This document shows positions 9,500 to 20,188 of a stretch of DNA of 64,000 nt, one piece after another. The position numbers and the translations under genes are program-made. The number at the start of each line of letters is the position of its first letter. Positions within the stretch are counted from its first letter, which is position 1. Origin of the DNA: Lutjanus erythropterus. Taxonomy: Eukaryota > Chordata > Actinopteri > Lutjaniformes > Lutjanidae. The DNA is taken from contig CM034603.1 in the NCBI GenBank assembly GCA_020091685.1, positions 4,047,848 through 4,111,847 on the forward strand, in the 5' to 3' direction. A model generated the notes under the pieces. That model saw only the letters and a list, made by a program, of their open reading frames with translations, was not told the origin of the DNA and ran no database searches.

Positions 9500-12400
9500 C
9501 TTCATATTGTTTCAGTGAATAGTTTCTAATAATTTGATGATTTTATGATGGCTGATCAGTAGTGTGATTGTTTTCAACAGAAAGTACCAATGCTTTTGAG
9601 TTATCATTGGGTATTTAGTTACACTTTTTGTCATTTAAAATTAGACAGTTTTATGGTAAAAAACGGGAGAAAGGAGTTCAAGCTGATAATGACCATACTT
9701 GCAGATATTTCCTTTACTGATGAAATCCAAAGGTCACAAGTTAATTATTTTGTTATCCCGAGATAACAACACTTCTTTTTCTCATGACTTCAGTTATCTT
9801 GTTATCTCATGAAAACAGCAAAAAGTAGCAGTTGTGTACACAATGAGAAATGGGAATTGTTGGACCAACTTGAAAAATTACTTCAATTGGTAACACAAGT
9901 TTTTTCAAATCAAGTTAACAAGTTAGATGAACACAAACACTTTGAGTCAGATATACTTCATAATCTGATTGCTTTCAAATTTTGCTTAACTTTAAGGCAG
10001 GTCAACTCAAAACATTCTAATTTTCCATCTCAGTTATTTACCCAGAAATAAAATACTGCTCAACAGGCAATTATCTAACCTAACTGTAACCTGTAGTCTA
10101 TTATTTTAATTTAATGTTAGTCTGACTCAACAATAGCTGGTTTGGTTCAGTTTAACCAATTCAACTATATCTAATATATCTGATCACAAAATATGATTTT
10201 GTCACCTGGTTCAACACCAGGAAGAAAGTAAATGATTCTCTAATAAATGTACTGAAATAGACACAGCAGGTTAAAAGAACAAGTGTAATTTCAAGTTGTT
10301 ATAATCCACAAAAACAGACTGCTGACTGAGAGTTATTACACTTCAGTTTTTACAGTGTACTCTCTGTCACATTGTGTGATGACTCGGGTACAAGCATCAC
10401 TTTTTGGCTCCAACCAACCTGATAACAACAGTTTCATTTTAGGTCTCTCACAGTAAACTTTGTGGTAATAAGCTCCAGAAATTGCCTGGACAGGATAAAG
10501 CAGACCGGTAACACTACACAAGGCACATACAGTAAACTGGCATGCCCCTAATTTTTTCAAGAAATCAGCCTTTTGTTTATTGGAGATAATGAGATATATT
10601 AACCACTTAAAAGGTGAAAAAGAGCTTTGCTATTTCAAGATGATAACTCTATAATATATTTGGAAGTATGGCCGTTATCAGCTTCCGTAGCTCAGTGTTT
10701 CTCCTCAGAATCTTAATGTGGAAAAGGTTCTGAAAACTCACTGTGGTTAAAATCTGATCAAGATGTGTCACCAGAATCATGAGGTTGAAGGGTTAGACTA
10801 GGTTTATTTTATATTTTTCATATCATGACCAATCTCATGAAAAGATGGATAAAACAGGTGAGCTCTGTATTTTTAACAAACTCAAACAGCAGCAAATAGC
10901 ACATTTGTTGGGGACTATTTTCAGAGGCGGATTAATCTGCTTTTGGAACTCTGGTGTTTATTTGGGGCAGCAGGACAGTGTGTGTGAGACTGAGTCCAAA
11001 TAAACCACAGTGTGTGTGTTCATGGTAATGAGGGAATGAGTCTTCCAGTGCAACAGTGTGGCTCATTGATGTGTTTAGTTTAGTAGTTCTTGAACAACAA
11101 CAGAGCTCTGTGGCACAGAGGGAGGCACCCCCACAGCAGAGTGTTTCTATTTGTTTTCTTCTTTCTCACTTTTCATAAATCACAAAAACACAACTTTATA
11201 AGTTGAACAAAACAAAACCATATATAACTTTATTCACTGATTTTGGTGAAATCGGATCATATTTTACAGAAAAAAAGTTTTCTGGTTTTCCCTCTGATGT
11301 TGGAATTTCCTGATGGATAGATTGTTTTACTTGTTGCTGCTAACTACAACCACTAGCTGCCTGTGTTAGTTGGCTCAGTTAGCCTTCAGCCAACGGCAAC
11401 AATTTGTTGAGCCTCGTTCTGTTGCCTGCTCGCCTGGCTCCGGTTCCGGTGCCCAATATCAGTGCCGCTCCCCGCCAGCATTCCTGCAGCACCACACCTC
11501 CACTCCAAAGCTCCTGTGCAGTAAGAGAAAAATTTACTCCATGAAATATGATCCATATATCCTATTCTTCTTTTTTTTTTGAGTTTTATTAAAGAACCAT
11601 CTGTTTTATGGCATTTTGCATCAGATGTCGTGTCAACTGCAACATTGTCTTTTCTTGCAGAGGTCTGCATCCAGGTCTCTCTTGACTAAGAACGCATATC
11701 AGTTATCAGACACACAACACTTGTTAGTAGGACACATTCATTGTTGGTTTGGGTCTGCACCTGGGAGTTGTTGACTAAAAGAAAAATATAGAATATCAGC
11801 AGCATTAATCCGCAAGGGCCTCCCATAAAATAGTGTTAGTCAAAACTTAATATTCATAAATTAATCAAACTTCGTAATGTTCATACATTTCAGAAGAGGT
11901 GACAAGGACTGACCTAAAGTAAAAGTACACGATAACCATCAAATCTGATAGCAGAAGTTTGGTTATATAATAATAATTTAAGATAACCATCATTATTAGC
12001 ATTATTTACCATGCATTATCATTATTACATGTATGATATAGGATACCAAACTGTACTCATATGATTTAAATGTCTTAATGTAAATCATACACAGTGATTG
12101 TTACGATCACCACACAAACCCTGCATCTCTGATTTTCTGACAGCCGACCAACATATAGAAAATCTGATAACACAAAGCAACATCCAAAGGAAACCGTAGT
12201 TGTATCCTTCTGCACAACACTGACAACATGTTCGTATCTTCCAGCTGGTGTACAGACTGTCACTTTGTTGCCAGAAGGGATTTATTCATATTTGATGAAT
12301 AATTAAATATAATTAGGAAGTGTTCCTCCCCCTTCCCCCCGCACACGCTGACATTTGTCAACAATTAGCCCGGCAGTTGTACTACATTCTGTATCATTTT

Positions 12401-12831
12401 GTACCGACACAGCAGTCGTTACTCCACCACATAATAAAAAGAATCATGTGTAACTGCAATAACACCACTGCTATATACTGTACAGATATTATTCAGTCAG
12501 GGAGTGTCTATTACAAGAAAGACGTGAGAACAAATGACATGTATACAACATCACAACAGGACAGTTCAGTTACACAAAGCAGTCACACTCTCAGACAACA
12601 ATTGTAACATTTACAAGTATGTGCAAAATACCAGTAAGTATACCACCTTTATAGTCTCTTAGAAAAATGAGTGACGCTAACTTAAGTTTGTTTTGACGAT
12701 CAGTCCAGTAGTGAGTCCTGACTGTCCCTGTTCAGACTTTGTATGAACCTTTAAATCTGACACTTGTAGGCAGTGGAGACAAGATTAATCTATCATCACC
12801 TTTTAAGTTGAGACACACAGGAGAGACCAAA
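9500..12831. other. intergenic, no gene seen
   Basis: Dispersed-repeat debris (GTTATCTCGAGATAAC-like motif near 9760, CAACTTGAAAAATTACTT repeats near 9870) and a small CpG-containing patch at 11,395-11,520. No open frame resembles a known family. Confidence 0.4.
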
Positions 12832-13216
12832 TAAATGCAAAGATGCAAAACAACTACAAAGAGACACAAAATAACTACACATAAATGCAAAACAACCACA
12901 AAGAGACATAAAACAACTACAAAGATATGCAAAATGGCCACAAAGAGACACAAAATAACTACAAAGAGATGCAAAACAACCATAAAGAGACAAAACAACT
13001 ACAAAGAGACATAAAATAACTACAAAGAGACACAAAATAACTACAAAGAGACACAAAATGACTACAAAGAGACAAAATACCTACAAAGAGACACAAAATA
13101 ACTACAAAGAGATGCAAAATAACTACAAAGAGACGCAAACTATCTATAAAGACACATAAAATGACTACAAAGAGACACAAAATAACTACAACAAGATGCA
13201 AAACAACCACAAAGAG
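12832..13216. repeat. minisatellite, ~20-bp unit (ACAAAGAGACACAAAATAACT)
   Basis: About 19 imperfect tandem copies of a 20-nt unit. The minus-strand frames rich in LCLFVVI are translations of the repeat, not proteins. A related array in the opposite orientation lies at 59,799-60,415. Confidence 0.9.
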
Positions 13217-13454
13217 TGACTCTATAATGTTTTGTTGCTATTGTGAATGCAGCATTTTGTGATGAAGTTATAGAGGGTATGCTGATATTTTTCAGGTTTT
13301 TGCAGCATTCTTTGGTCATGTTTACAGCATGCTCAGAATGTGCATCTCAATAGACCTTTTTCCCAGCAGACAGTTTGACATGAAATCACAGGGCAAACAC
13401 AGGTGTTAACACTGATACTAAGGTTCAGTTCCATTCAGGTCAGACAGTCAGGCT

Positions 13455-13820
13455 GCTGCTGTTGTGCATTTTGGCTCAGAGGAAAAGCTGTTTCATTTCA
13501 AGAGGAGTCAAAAAATGCCATTCTGATGGCTACTTCCAGCACGATAACACACCATGTCACAAAGCTCAAATCATCTCATACTGGTCTCTGGAACATGACA
13601 ATGAGTTCACTGTACTCCAATGGCCTCCACAGTCATCAGATCTCAATCCAACGGAGAACCTTTGGGATGTGGTGGAACAGGAGATATGGCTCATGGATGA
13701 GGAGTGTTTCCAAAATCTTGTTGAATTTATGCCATGAAGAATTAAGGCAGTTCTGAAGGCAAAAGGTGGTCCAACCCGATACTAGCAAGGTGTACCTAAT
13801 AAAATGGCCAGTGAATGTAC
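13455..13820 (+). mobile_element. Tc1-like transposon 3' fragment
   Basis: Encodes the end of a DDE transposase (FQHDNTPCHKAQI, WPPQSSDLNPTENLWDVV) and then the typical Tc1 right end GGTGTACCTAATAAAATGGCCAGTGAATGTA. The first two-thirds of the element are missing. Confidence 0.85.
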
Positions 13821-14363
13821 TTAAAGGGATAATTCACCCAAAAATGAAAAATTGGACATTATCTATTCACCTTCATGTCAACTGAAGGTAAGGTTTAGTT
13901 CTTTTTAGTCCACAAAACACTGCTGGAGTTTCACAGGAAAAGAGTGTTGCAGAATCTCCCAAACAATGGAAGTGAATGGTGACCAGTTTTCAAACTGAAA
14001 AAACACAACAGAATAAAAATATAAAATGCCTCCATACTACTCGTTTGGTGCAATCCAAGTCTCCTAAAGCCTAAACTGTCCCCCAAGTCAACTAAAAAAA
14101 GATCTTATTTACACCATGTTTTTAGCCTGAATCTTCACTGTGGATCCTTAACTTGGAGCCACATTCACGTGCACACTGTCTGAACTGTGTGTATGTGTGT
14201 TGTGGTGGTGTGCAAACAGCATGTCAGGAGACTTGAATTATGCCAGACTGACAGTATGGAGGCATTTTATGCTTTTATTTTATTGTTTTTTTTTCGGTTT
14301 GGAAACTGGTCACCATTCACTTCAATTGTTTGGGAGATTCTGCAACACTCTTTTCCTGTGAAA
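13821..14363. mobile_element. hairpin MITE with ~110-bp arms
   Basis: Left arm 13,931-14,042 (TCACAGGAAAAGAGTGTTGC...) reappears as its reverse complement at 14,250-14,363. The 5' outer part starts TTAAAGGGATAATTCACCCA. Related shorter copies are at 41,139-41,540 and 49,204-49,642. Confidence 0.75.
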
Positions 14364-15369
14364 TTCTGACTAACAAACTAAACTCGACCCTCTTAATAAC
14401 TGATACAAACATGTTTTTTTCTCATTTTAAGTCTCTAGTTTAAGTTTCCTTAGTCAGCAAATGGCTCTGCCAGACAAAACCGTGTCGAATGAGGTGCAGT
14501 TACTGCCATGACTATTGATTAAATCATAAAGTACCCAAAAAACTACTTAATTACAGTACTTGTAATCAGTTACTTCCACTCCTGGCATTTAGTGATGATG
14601 ACCTTTAGTGTGTTGACCTGGTCTAATGTATCAGGCTGTAGGCAGAGAGGCAGGTCTGTGTGATTGTACATCTGATTTAACAGTCTCATAGTTAAATGAA
14701 CTCTCATATTGTTCTGAACTCTCATATTGTTGCTGTTTTCCATGTATTAAATATTTTCATTGTGGGATTTATTTTCTTTTCCCACAGCAGACATTTTGAC
14801 AGGTCACAGCAGGAGAAGCTCAGGTTTTACTAATAACATTAACCATGACTCTGTTCTATGTCCCAGTGAGTCATGACAGTGTGACCATGAACCAGCATGA
14901 ACACCTTTTCCACAGCAGTAATATTTATAAGAAATAGTGGAGTAAACACAGCTGTTAGCGGTGACACTAATTGAAACTGTAGTTTTATATCTTTGAGCAG
15001 CACCCTGACTCTGTTTGACCTGAATGGAACAGAACCTTAAAGGGACAGTTCAAACTAAAATCAAAAGTACATATTTTCCCCCTGGCCTGTAGTGCTGTTT
15101 ATCCGTCTCAATAGTTTTGGTGTGAGTTGCAGAGTTTTGGAGATACCAGCTGTAGAGATGTCTGCCTTCTCTCTAATATAATGGGACAAAACTGGCACTC
15201 GCCTTGAGGTGCTCAGAGAGCCAGTGTGTCTCCAAAAACTATGACCTGGTTACTCAGGTCATGATTTTCTTTCAACTAGGAAGAAAGTAGTTCCCAGTGT
15301 TGCGCATTCAGAGATGGTCTTCTGCATACCTTGGTTGTAATGAGTGGTTATTTGACTCACTATTACTAC

Positions 15370-15576
15370 TCACTGTTTTCTTTTCTGACATTTCTGCCCA
15401 GAGAACTGCATCTCACTGGATATTTTCTCTTTTTCGGACCATTCTCTATAAACCCTAGAGATGGTTGTGTGTGGAAATCCCAGTAGATTAGCAGTTTCTG
15501 AAATACTCACACCAGCCTGTCTGGCACCAACAACCAAATCACGTTCAAAGTCACTTAAATCACCTTTCTTCCCCAT
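15370..15576 (-). pseudogene. Tc1 transposase N-terminal fragment
   Basis: 68-codon frame opening MGKKGDLSDFERDLVVG and containing the helix-turn-helix region (SISETANLLGFPHTTISRVY) used for terminal-repeat recognition. The catalytic domain is absent. The GATA repeat abuts its upstream side. Confidence 0.85.
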
Positions 15577-15609
15577 TCTGATGCTCGGTTTGAACTTCAG
15601 CAGATATTT

Positions 15610-15688
<79 letters not shown>

Positions 15689-15705
15689 GGATAGATAGAT
15701 AGATA
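15610..15705. repeat. (GATA)24 microsatellite
   Basis: Near-perfect tetranucleotide run with one GATG variant near 15,688. Confidence 0.97.
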
Positions 15706-17100
15706 TTAGGTATTTGCATTAACGAGCAGTTAAAGAAGTTTAAAAAGCTTGTATTAGGCTATTATCTGGGAAGTCTAAATATAATAACTTTAAAAGTGGA
15801 TTTTCTCTATTTCTAAGTCCTGTTTTTAAGGGTTTGGATATATTACATCGATTAAATTGAGATTAAGATTATTGTCAATTACATCAACTCTAAGCTTCTT
15901 CATAGCCTGCGTATGAAAATGCCATATGATTTCTTAAACAGTTTGTCACTTTGTTTTTATTTTATGGGGTGTTTGCATGAAAAAGTTATCAAGTCATACA
16001 AACAGACATTTGTCACACAAAATAGGAATTTTGACTCATTTTACTGTGCAGTTTTGTGAAAATTAAAAGTAATGTCATCTTAAATTGCATTATAAAAATG
16101 AAAAATTTCTTCGCATTTTAAATGTCATTAAAGCAATATATATCACATGAGAGGAGGTGCTGTTGTACAGAGTATCAGCACGGTGTAATTCAGGTGCAGG
16201 CATGAGGCAGCAGTCAGAGTGCTGTAAAAAAAAGTGTGGATCAAACTTTCTACATCACATAATACCTCCAGAAATATTAGGCTGTCCAAGTACCACCATT
16301 AGAAGTGATATAAAGTACAGTGGTGTGGGTGGCCTCAGTCCAGCTACAGACAGTTCATGCAGTTTTGTTGTTGTTGTTGTTACTTATTTTAAATCACATT
16401 TCAGCAATCTCATAGTTCAAGTATTTTCATTTGAAATTTTACTTTCATACTTTGATTATATGTTTTTAAATTAATTAATTTCATTTTTAAATTTTAGGAG
16501 ATTCCTCAGTGTACCACTAGAGGGAGCTTGAGCACCACTGGGGTAGTAGTGTCATAGTTTGACAATCTAAAGATTTTCATACATTTTGCAACTTAAAACA
16601 CATTTCAGAATAAAAATAAAAATAATAAGATATAATGAAAAAAGTGCAAGTTTTATTGTCCGACCTCCAAATATTGGCTAATGTCTCACAATATAATTAC
16701 TGAGTATTTTGATTTAAAAAGTTCTGAAATGATAATATGTTGAAAATTCATTGTTTATCTTTTATAACATTTTGACTGGTGTTGCCATATGATTCTCTAG
16801 TAAAACACAAGATTTTGAAAGTTATATTTATTTTAGATTTGTTAATTAATTAATGTATTTTCTTTTTTTTTTTTTAATTTCTCTTCTTTCTCCTAACCTA
16901 ATGGGTTTTTGTATTTTGATTCTATTTCTGTGTGTGTTACCCTTTGACATGTAATAATAATATATTTTTTAAGTAAATTAAAAAATAACATCCTCCATCC
17001 TCATAAAGAAATAAATTACTTTGATGTGCAGTTTAAACCTTGTATAATTTTTGGCCAACTTGAAGTCTTATTCATCAGTGGGCTTTATCCCTTTAAAAAA
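15706..17100. other. intergenic, no gene seen
   Basis: AT-rich. A short TTG run near 16,365, a CACTAGAGGGAGC motif near 16,515 and a T tract at 16,864. Nothing gene-like. Confidence 0.4.
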
Positions 17101-17246
17101 ACAGTATTTAGTCAAAACACCTTCAGCTGTCCCTCAAATGTTGTAATATCGACCCTTCTTCCACGCTGTAACCCACCTGCTTTTATCCCTGTGTCTTCCT
17201 GACAGTGTGCAGGTGAGTGTAAATGATGGGACTGATCACATGCACT

Positions 17247-17282
17247 ATATGTTGTCAGTGTATCTACACACTGACAACATAT
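17247..17282. repeat. 15-bp perfect hairpin
   Basis: ATATGTTGTCAGTGT (17,247-17,261) and its exact reverse complement (17,268-17,282), with a 6-nt loop. Confidence 0.8.
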
Positions 17283-17329
17283 TGCAGGCAGTGACCACAG
17301 GCCACAACATGGCTCAGTGTTTGTGCCTG

Positions 17330-17568
17330 TGTGTCCTGAGGGCTTCCTGCGTGTCCCACATACTATCACTCCAGCTCCGCTCTGCTCCGCTGTGCTGGAG
17401 GGGGCGTTCACACACACTCATGCGCGCTACCCGTGCGGAAAATAGGTTTTTAGCACACATGTGACGTCACGCCCATCGATCGGTTTTGGTTTTCCTCCGA
17501 AGGTTGTGTATTGAGAAGATGAATCACTCTGTAGATGAAAGCCGGACGATAAATGGTGGATTGAGGAG
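17330..17568 (+). promoter_or_regulatory. CpG-rich patch with CRE site and a possible short first exon
   Basis: A locally GC-rich block with the palindrome GTGACGTCAC (CRE core at 17,462-17,469). It is followed by ATG at 17,519 and 16 open codons (MNHSVDESRTINGGLR) ending at AG|GTAGGC. It could be an alternative upstream exon of plppr4, a non-coding RNA promoter or chance. No family match recognised. Confidence 0.2.
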
Positions 17569-17796
17569 GTAGGCGTTAAAGGAACAGTTCACCCAAAATC
17601 AAAAAAAGATAACAGCTAGTGATATCCAGCTATACAGATACTCTGGTTTCTCTTTATCACAATTTTAATTTGAAAAACTCAAAAGGGCTGTATATACCGG
17701 AAACATTTTCCTCATCTACAGAGGATCTCTGGAGCTACTGTCCACTCAGCAAGGTTGATAATATACATCAGTGATTCTCATATTAAATTAATATTA

Positions 17797-18320
17797 AGAT
17801 AAGATAAGATAGACTTTAATGATCTCACGCTAGAGAAATTCACTCATTACAGCGCCTCAAAATAGAGTACAGGTAGAAAAATGAGTGAGTGATAAATACA
17901 TAAAATATAAGTAGAATGAAAATATAAAACAATTAAATTGTGAATCTAACAAACTATACACACAGGTTGTATACATATTCCACTTAAATATATATGGAGA
18001 TATATGGATAACTGTGCAGGATAATTGCACACGTGTTGTAAATACACACAGTATGTAGCATTATATTTAGAAAAAAAATGACATTACCACGTACATATGT
18101 AGATTGCACAAAGAAACAGATTTGGATTGCACAAATAGAATACAAGCAGGAAGAAAAATCGCAGTTTGAAGATACAATTGCACAGCATGATTTAACAGTG
18201 AAAATTGTTAATACAGTGTATTGCACAAGATAATTGCATGTTAGAGATGACAGGAATATCATATGTATATATAAAATGAAATATAAAAATATATATGTAG
18301 AGAATGTGCACATATATGAA
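17797..18320. mobile_element. dispersed retroelement-like repeat (AGATAAGATAGACTTTAATGATC type)
   Basis: Begins AAGATAAGATAAGATAGACTTTAATGATC and continues with the TACAGGTAGAAAA...ACTATACACACAG pattern. A second diverged copy, same orientation, lies at 52,960-53,700. Their minus-strand frames share the phrase LHTxxI, showing common origin. Confidence 0.6.
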
Positions 18321-19589
18321 TAAGTCTAATAATATTATACTATAGTAACCTATTTCTTATTATTTGATTTTTTTTGATAGGCTAACTGAAGTATGCAGAC
18401 ACCCTGAGTTTAAGTACTGATATCAGTACTACTGACAATAGTTTTTATTGTTCAATTTTCATTGCTTTTCTGTGAATTTTACTAATTTAATACAAGAAGC
18501 CCAAGTTCTCTGTTAGCTGTACAAAACTTGTCTAAATTAATGGTCTAAATATTGCCTAAATTGGAATTTGATTCAATAAATATGTCAATGAAGAATTATT
18601 TAACAAGATAACAAATCTGACCAAGTTTGTTGCATTATTTTAGTTTTTGGGCCAGGTTAGTGTAAGGGGTCTAAGGGGACTAGGGGGTCTACGTCAAGAT
18701 ATCAAGAACAAAGTTGAAATGCTGTTTTTAAAGTTGAACTTTCAGTATTATAGCTAGGCATTAAAAAACAGAGACGATTTTATTGTATTATTACTTTTTT
18801 TCATTTTGAAAATAAAGTCAAAATGTCATGCATAGACTTTAGGCTATATGTTGAACATAAAATCAAATGTTGAGAATAAAATCAAATAATAATGAAATAA
18901 TGATAAATTAAAAAAGGAAATGCCATCTTGACTGTTCTAAAAATTCAAGATAAATTTAAAAAAAATTCTTCCTCCTCTCATTTTTTTTTTGTTTGTTCTT
19001 GGCCCAAATACTCTTCCATAGTTATGCAGACACATTTCAGTCCCTACCTAAAAAGTAGCCTACCAAAGTTTGATACCAGCTCTAGCCCACCATCAAAATA
19101 ATGAATGTGAATGGAATAAGCTTCTTTTCTTTTCTTGTTTCTTTCCAAACGTCCCAGTCCCTCTGATAAAGTACATACCCTACCATTAACAATTTACAAT
19201 GATAACCATTTACTTCAGGAAAAATAAAAAAATAGTCCTCAATTAAAACGGTTCACAAAGAGGTCTCTGTCGTCATATATAATTGAAATAGGTGCAGAGT
19301 GAGACGTCATTAAGTTTACCTCCTCTCAATTTTCTCCTCCACTGCCTGGCACCTGCTGATATGCGTCAAGTCAGCGAAAATTAGCCGCAACAGACCAGAT
19401 GTGCCTATTATTTTAGTAGCAGACCTATAATTTTACCATCAAAATAAAGGCATATCTCCACTGGAAATAGTAGCTACAACTTTACTACGTTATTTTTACA
19501 CTGCTCAGTGGAATTTTTCACCGAATAAGAAACAATAATGCTGATAAATACTCAAATATTTTTATTTTGAAAATCCTGACAGGAAATGC
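18321..19589. other. intergenic, no gene seen
   Basis: AT-rich with homopolymer tracts. No recognisable gene or repeat boundary before the plppr4 CpG block. Confidence 0.4.
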
Positions 19590-20034
19590 CTATGTTATTT
19601 TGGCGAGCTTAGCGGCGGTCACCTGCTGCAGCAGAGCAGAGCTGGAGGAGAGTGAGTGGAGGTACCCGGGGGTGACTGGAGTAATCCTCTCCTCTCAGCA
19701 CACACTAACGTTACATTTTCAGGATGAACTGTAGCTCTTAGTTTCATGTCAGCACACAGGGCGGACAGCTGTGGGGGAGACGGCGCCGGTCCTGCGCTGG
19801 CAGAATTTTCTGAAGCCCAAAAACCGCATTTTAGGGGCGACCACCGCCACCTCCAGCACGGACAAATCCCATTAACAGCCACCGCCACGTCCAGCTCACC
19901 TTTCCAGGACATGGAGGTCCGTCGTTAAAGGCTCGGTGGGAACCGGAGTCGGACAGAATTTCGCCAAAATTACGACGGGAATCAAGTACAGCTCCCTGTC
20001 TCCCGGCAACGGGAGAGACCACCGGCCGCTCGTC
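19590..20034 (+). promoter_or_regulatory. plppr4: CpG-rich 5' UTR/promoter region of plppr4
   Basis: A GC- and CpG-rich block (for example GGCGCCGG, GCGGCGGTC, CCGGCCGCTCGTC) in otherwise AT-rich DNA, ending at the plppr4 start codon. This is typical of a vertebrate CpG-island promoter with 5' UTR. No TATA box or fixed start site can be assigned. A stop at 19873-19875 limits any N-terminal extension in frame. Confidence 0.65.
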
Positions 20035-20118
20035 ATGTCTCGTGCCAAGGAGCGCCTGAAAGGCGGGAATGAGACCAAGGACAGCGTCACTCTGCTGCCG
20101 TGCTTTTATTTTGTAGAG
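20035..20118 (+). CDS. plppr4: plppr4 coding exon 1
   Basis: 84 nt, 28 aa, phase 0, ending in the conserved [14 protein letters not shown] that opens the first membrane segment. The ATG at 20035 is the only in-frame ATG after an upstream stop at 19873-19875, and [10 protein letters not shown] matches the short PLPPR4 start. The donor is GAG|GTGAAG. A TATC microsatellite begins 8 nt after the exon end. Confidence 0.9.
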
Positions 20119-20127
20119 GTGAAGAAA

Positions 20128-20188
<61 letters not shown>

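Noticed and set aside
12732-13210. Hydrophobic LCLFVVI-repeat proteins on the minus strand, looking like membrane proteins
   Set aside because: Produced by the 20-bp minisatellite in all three frames; no start context or family.
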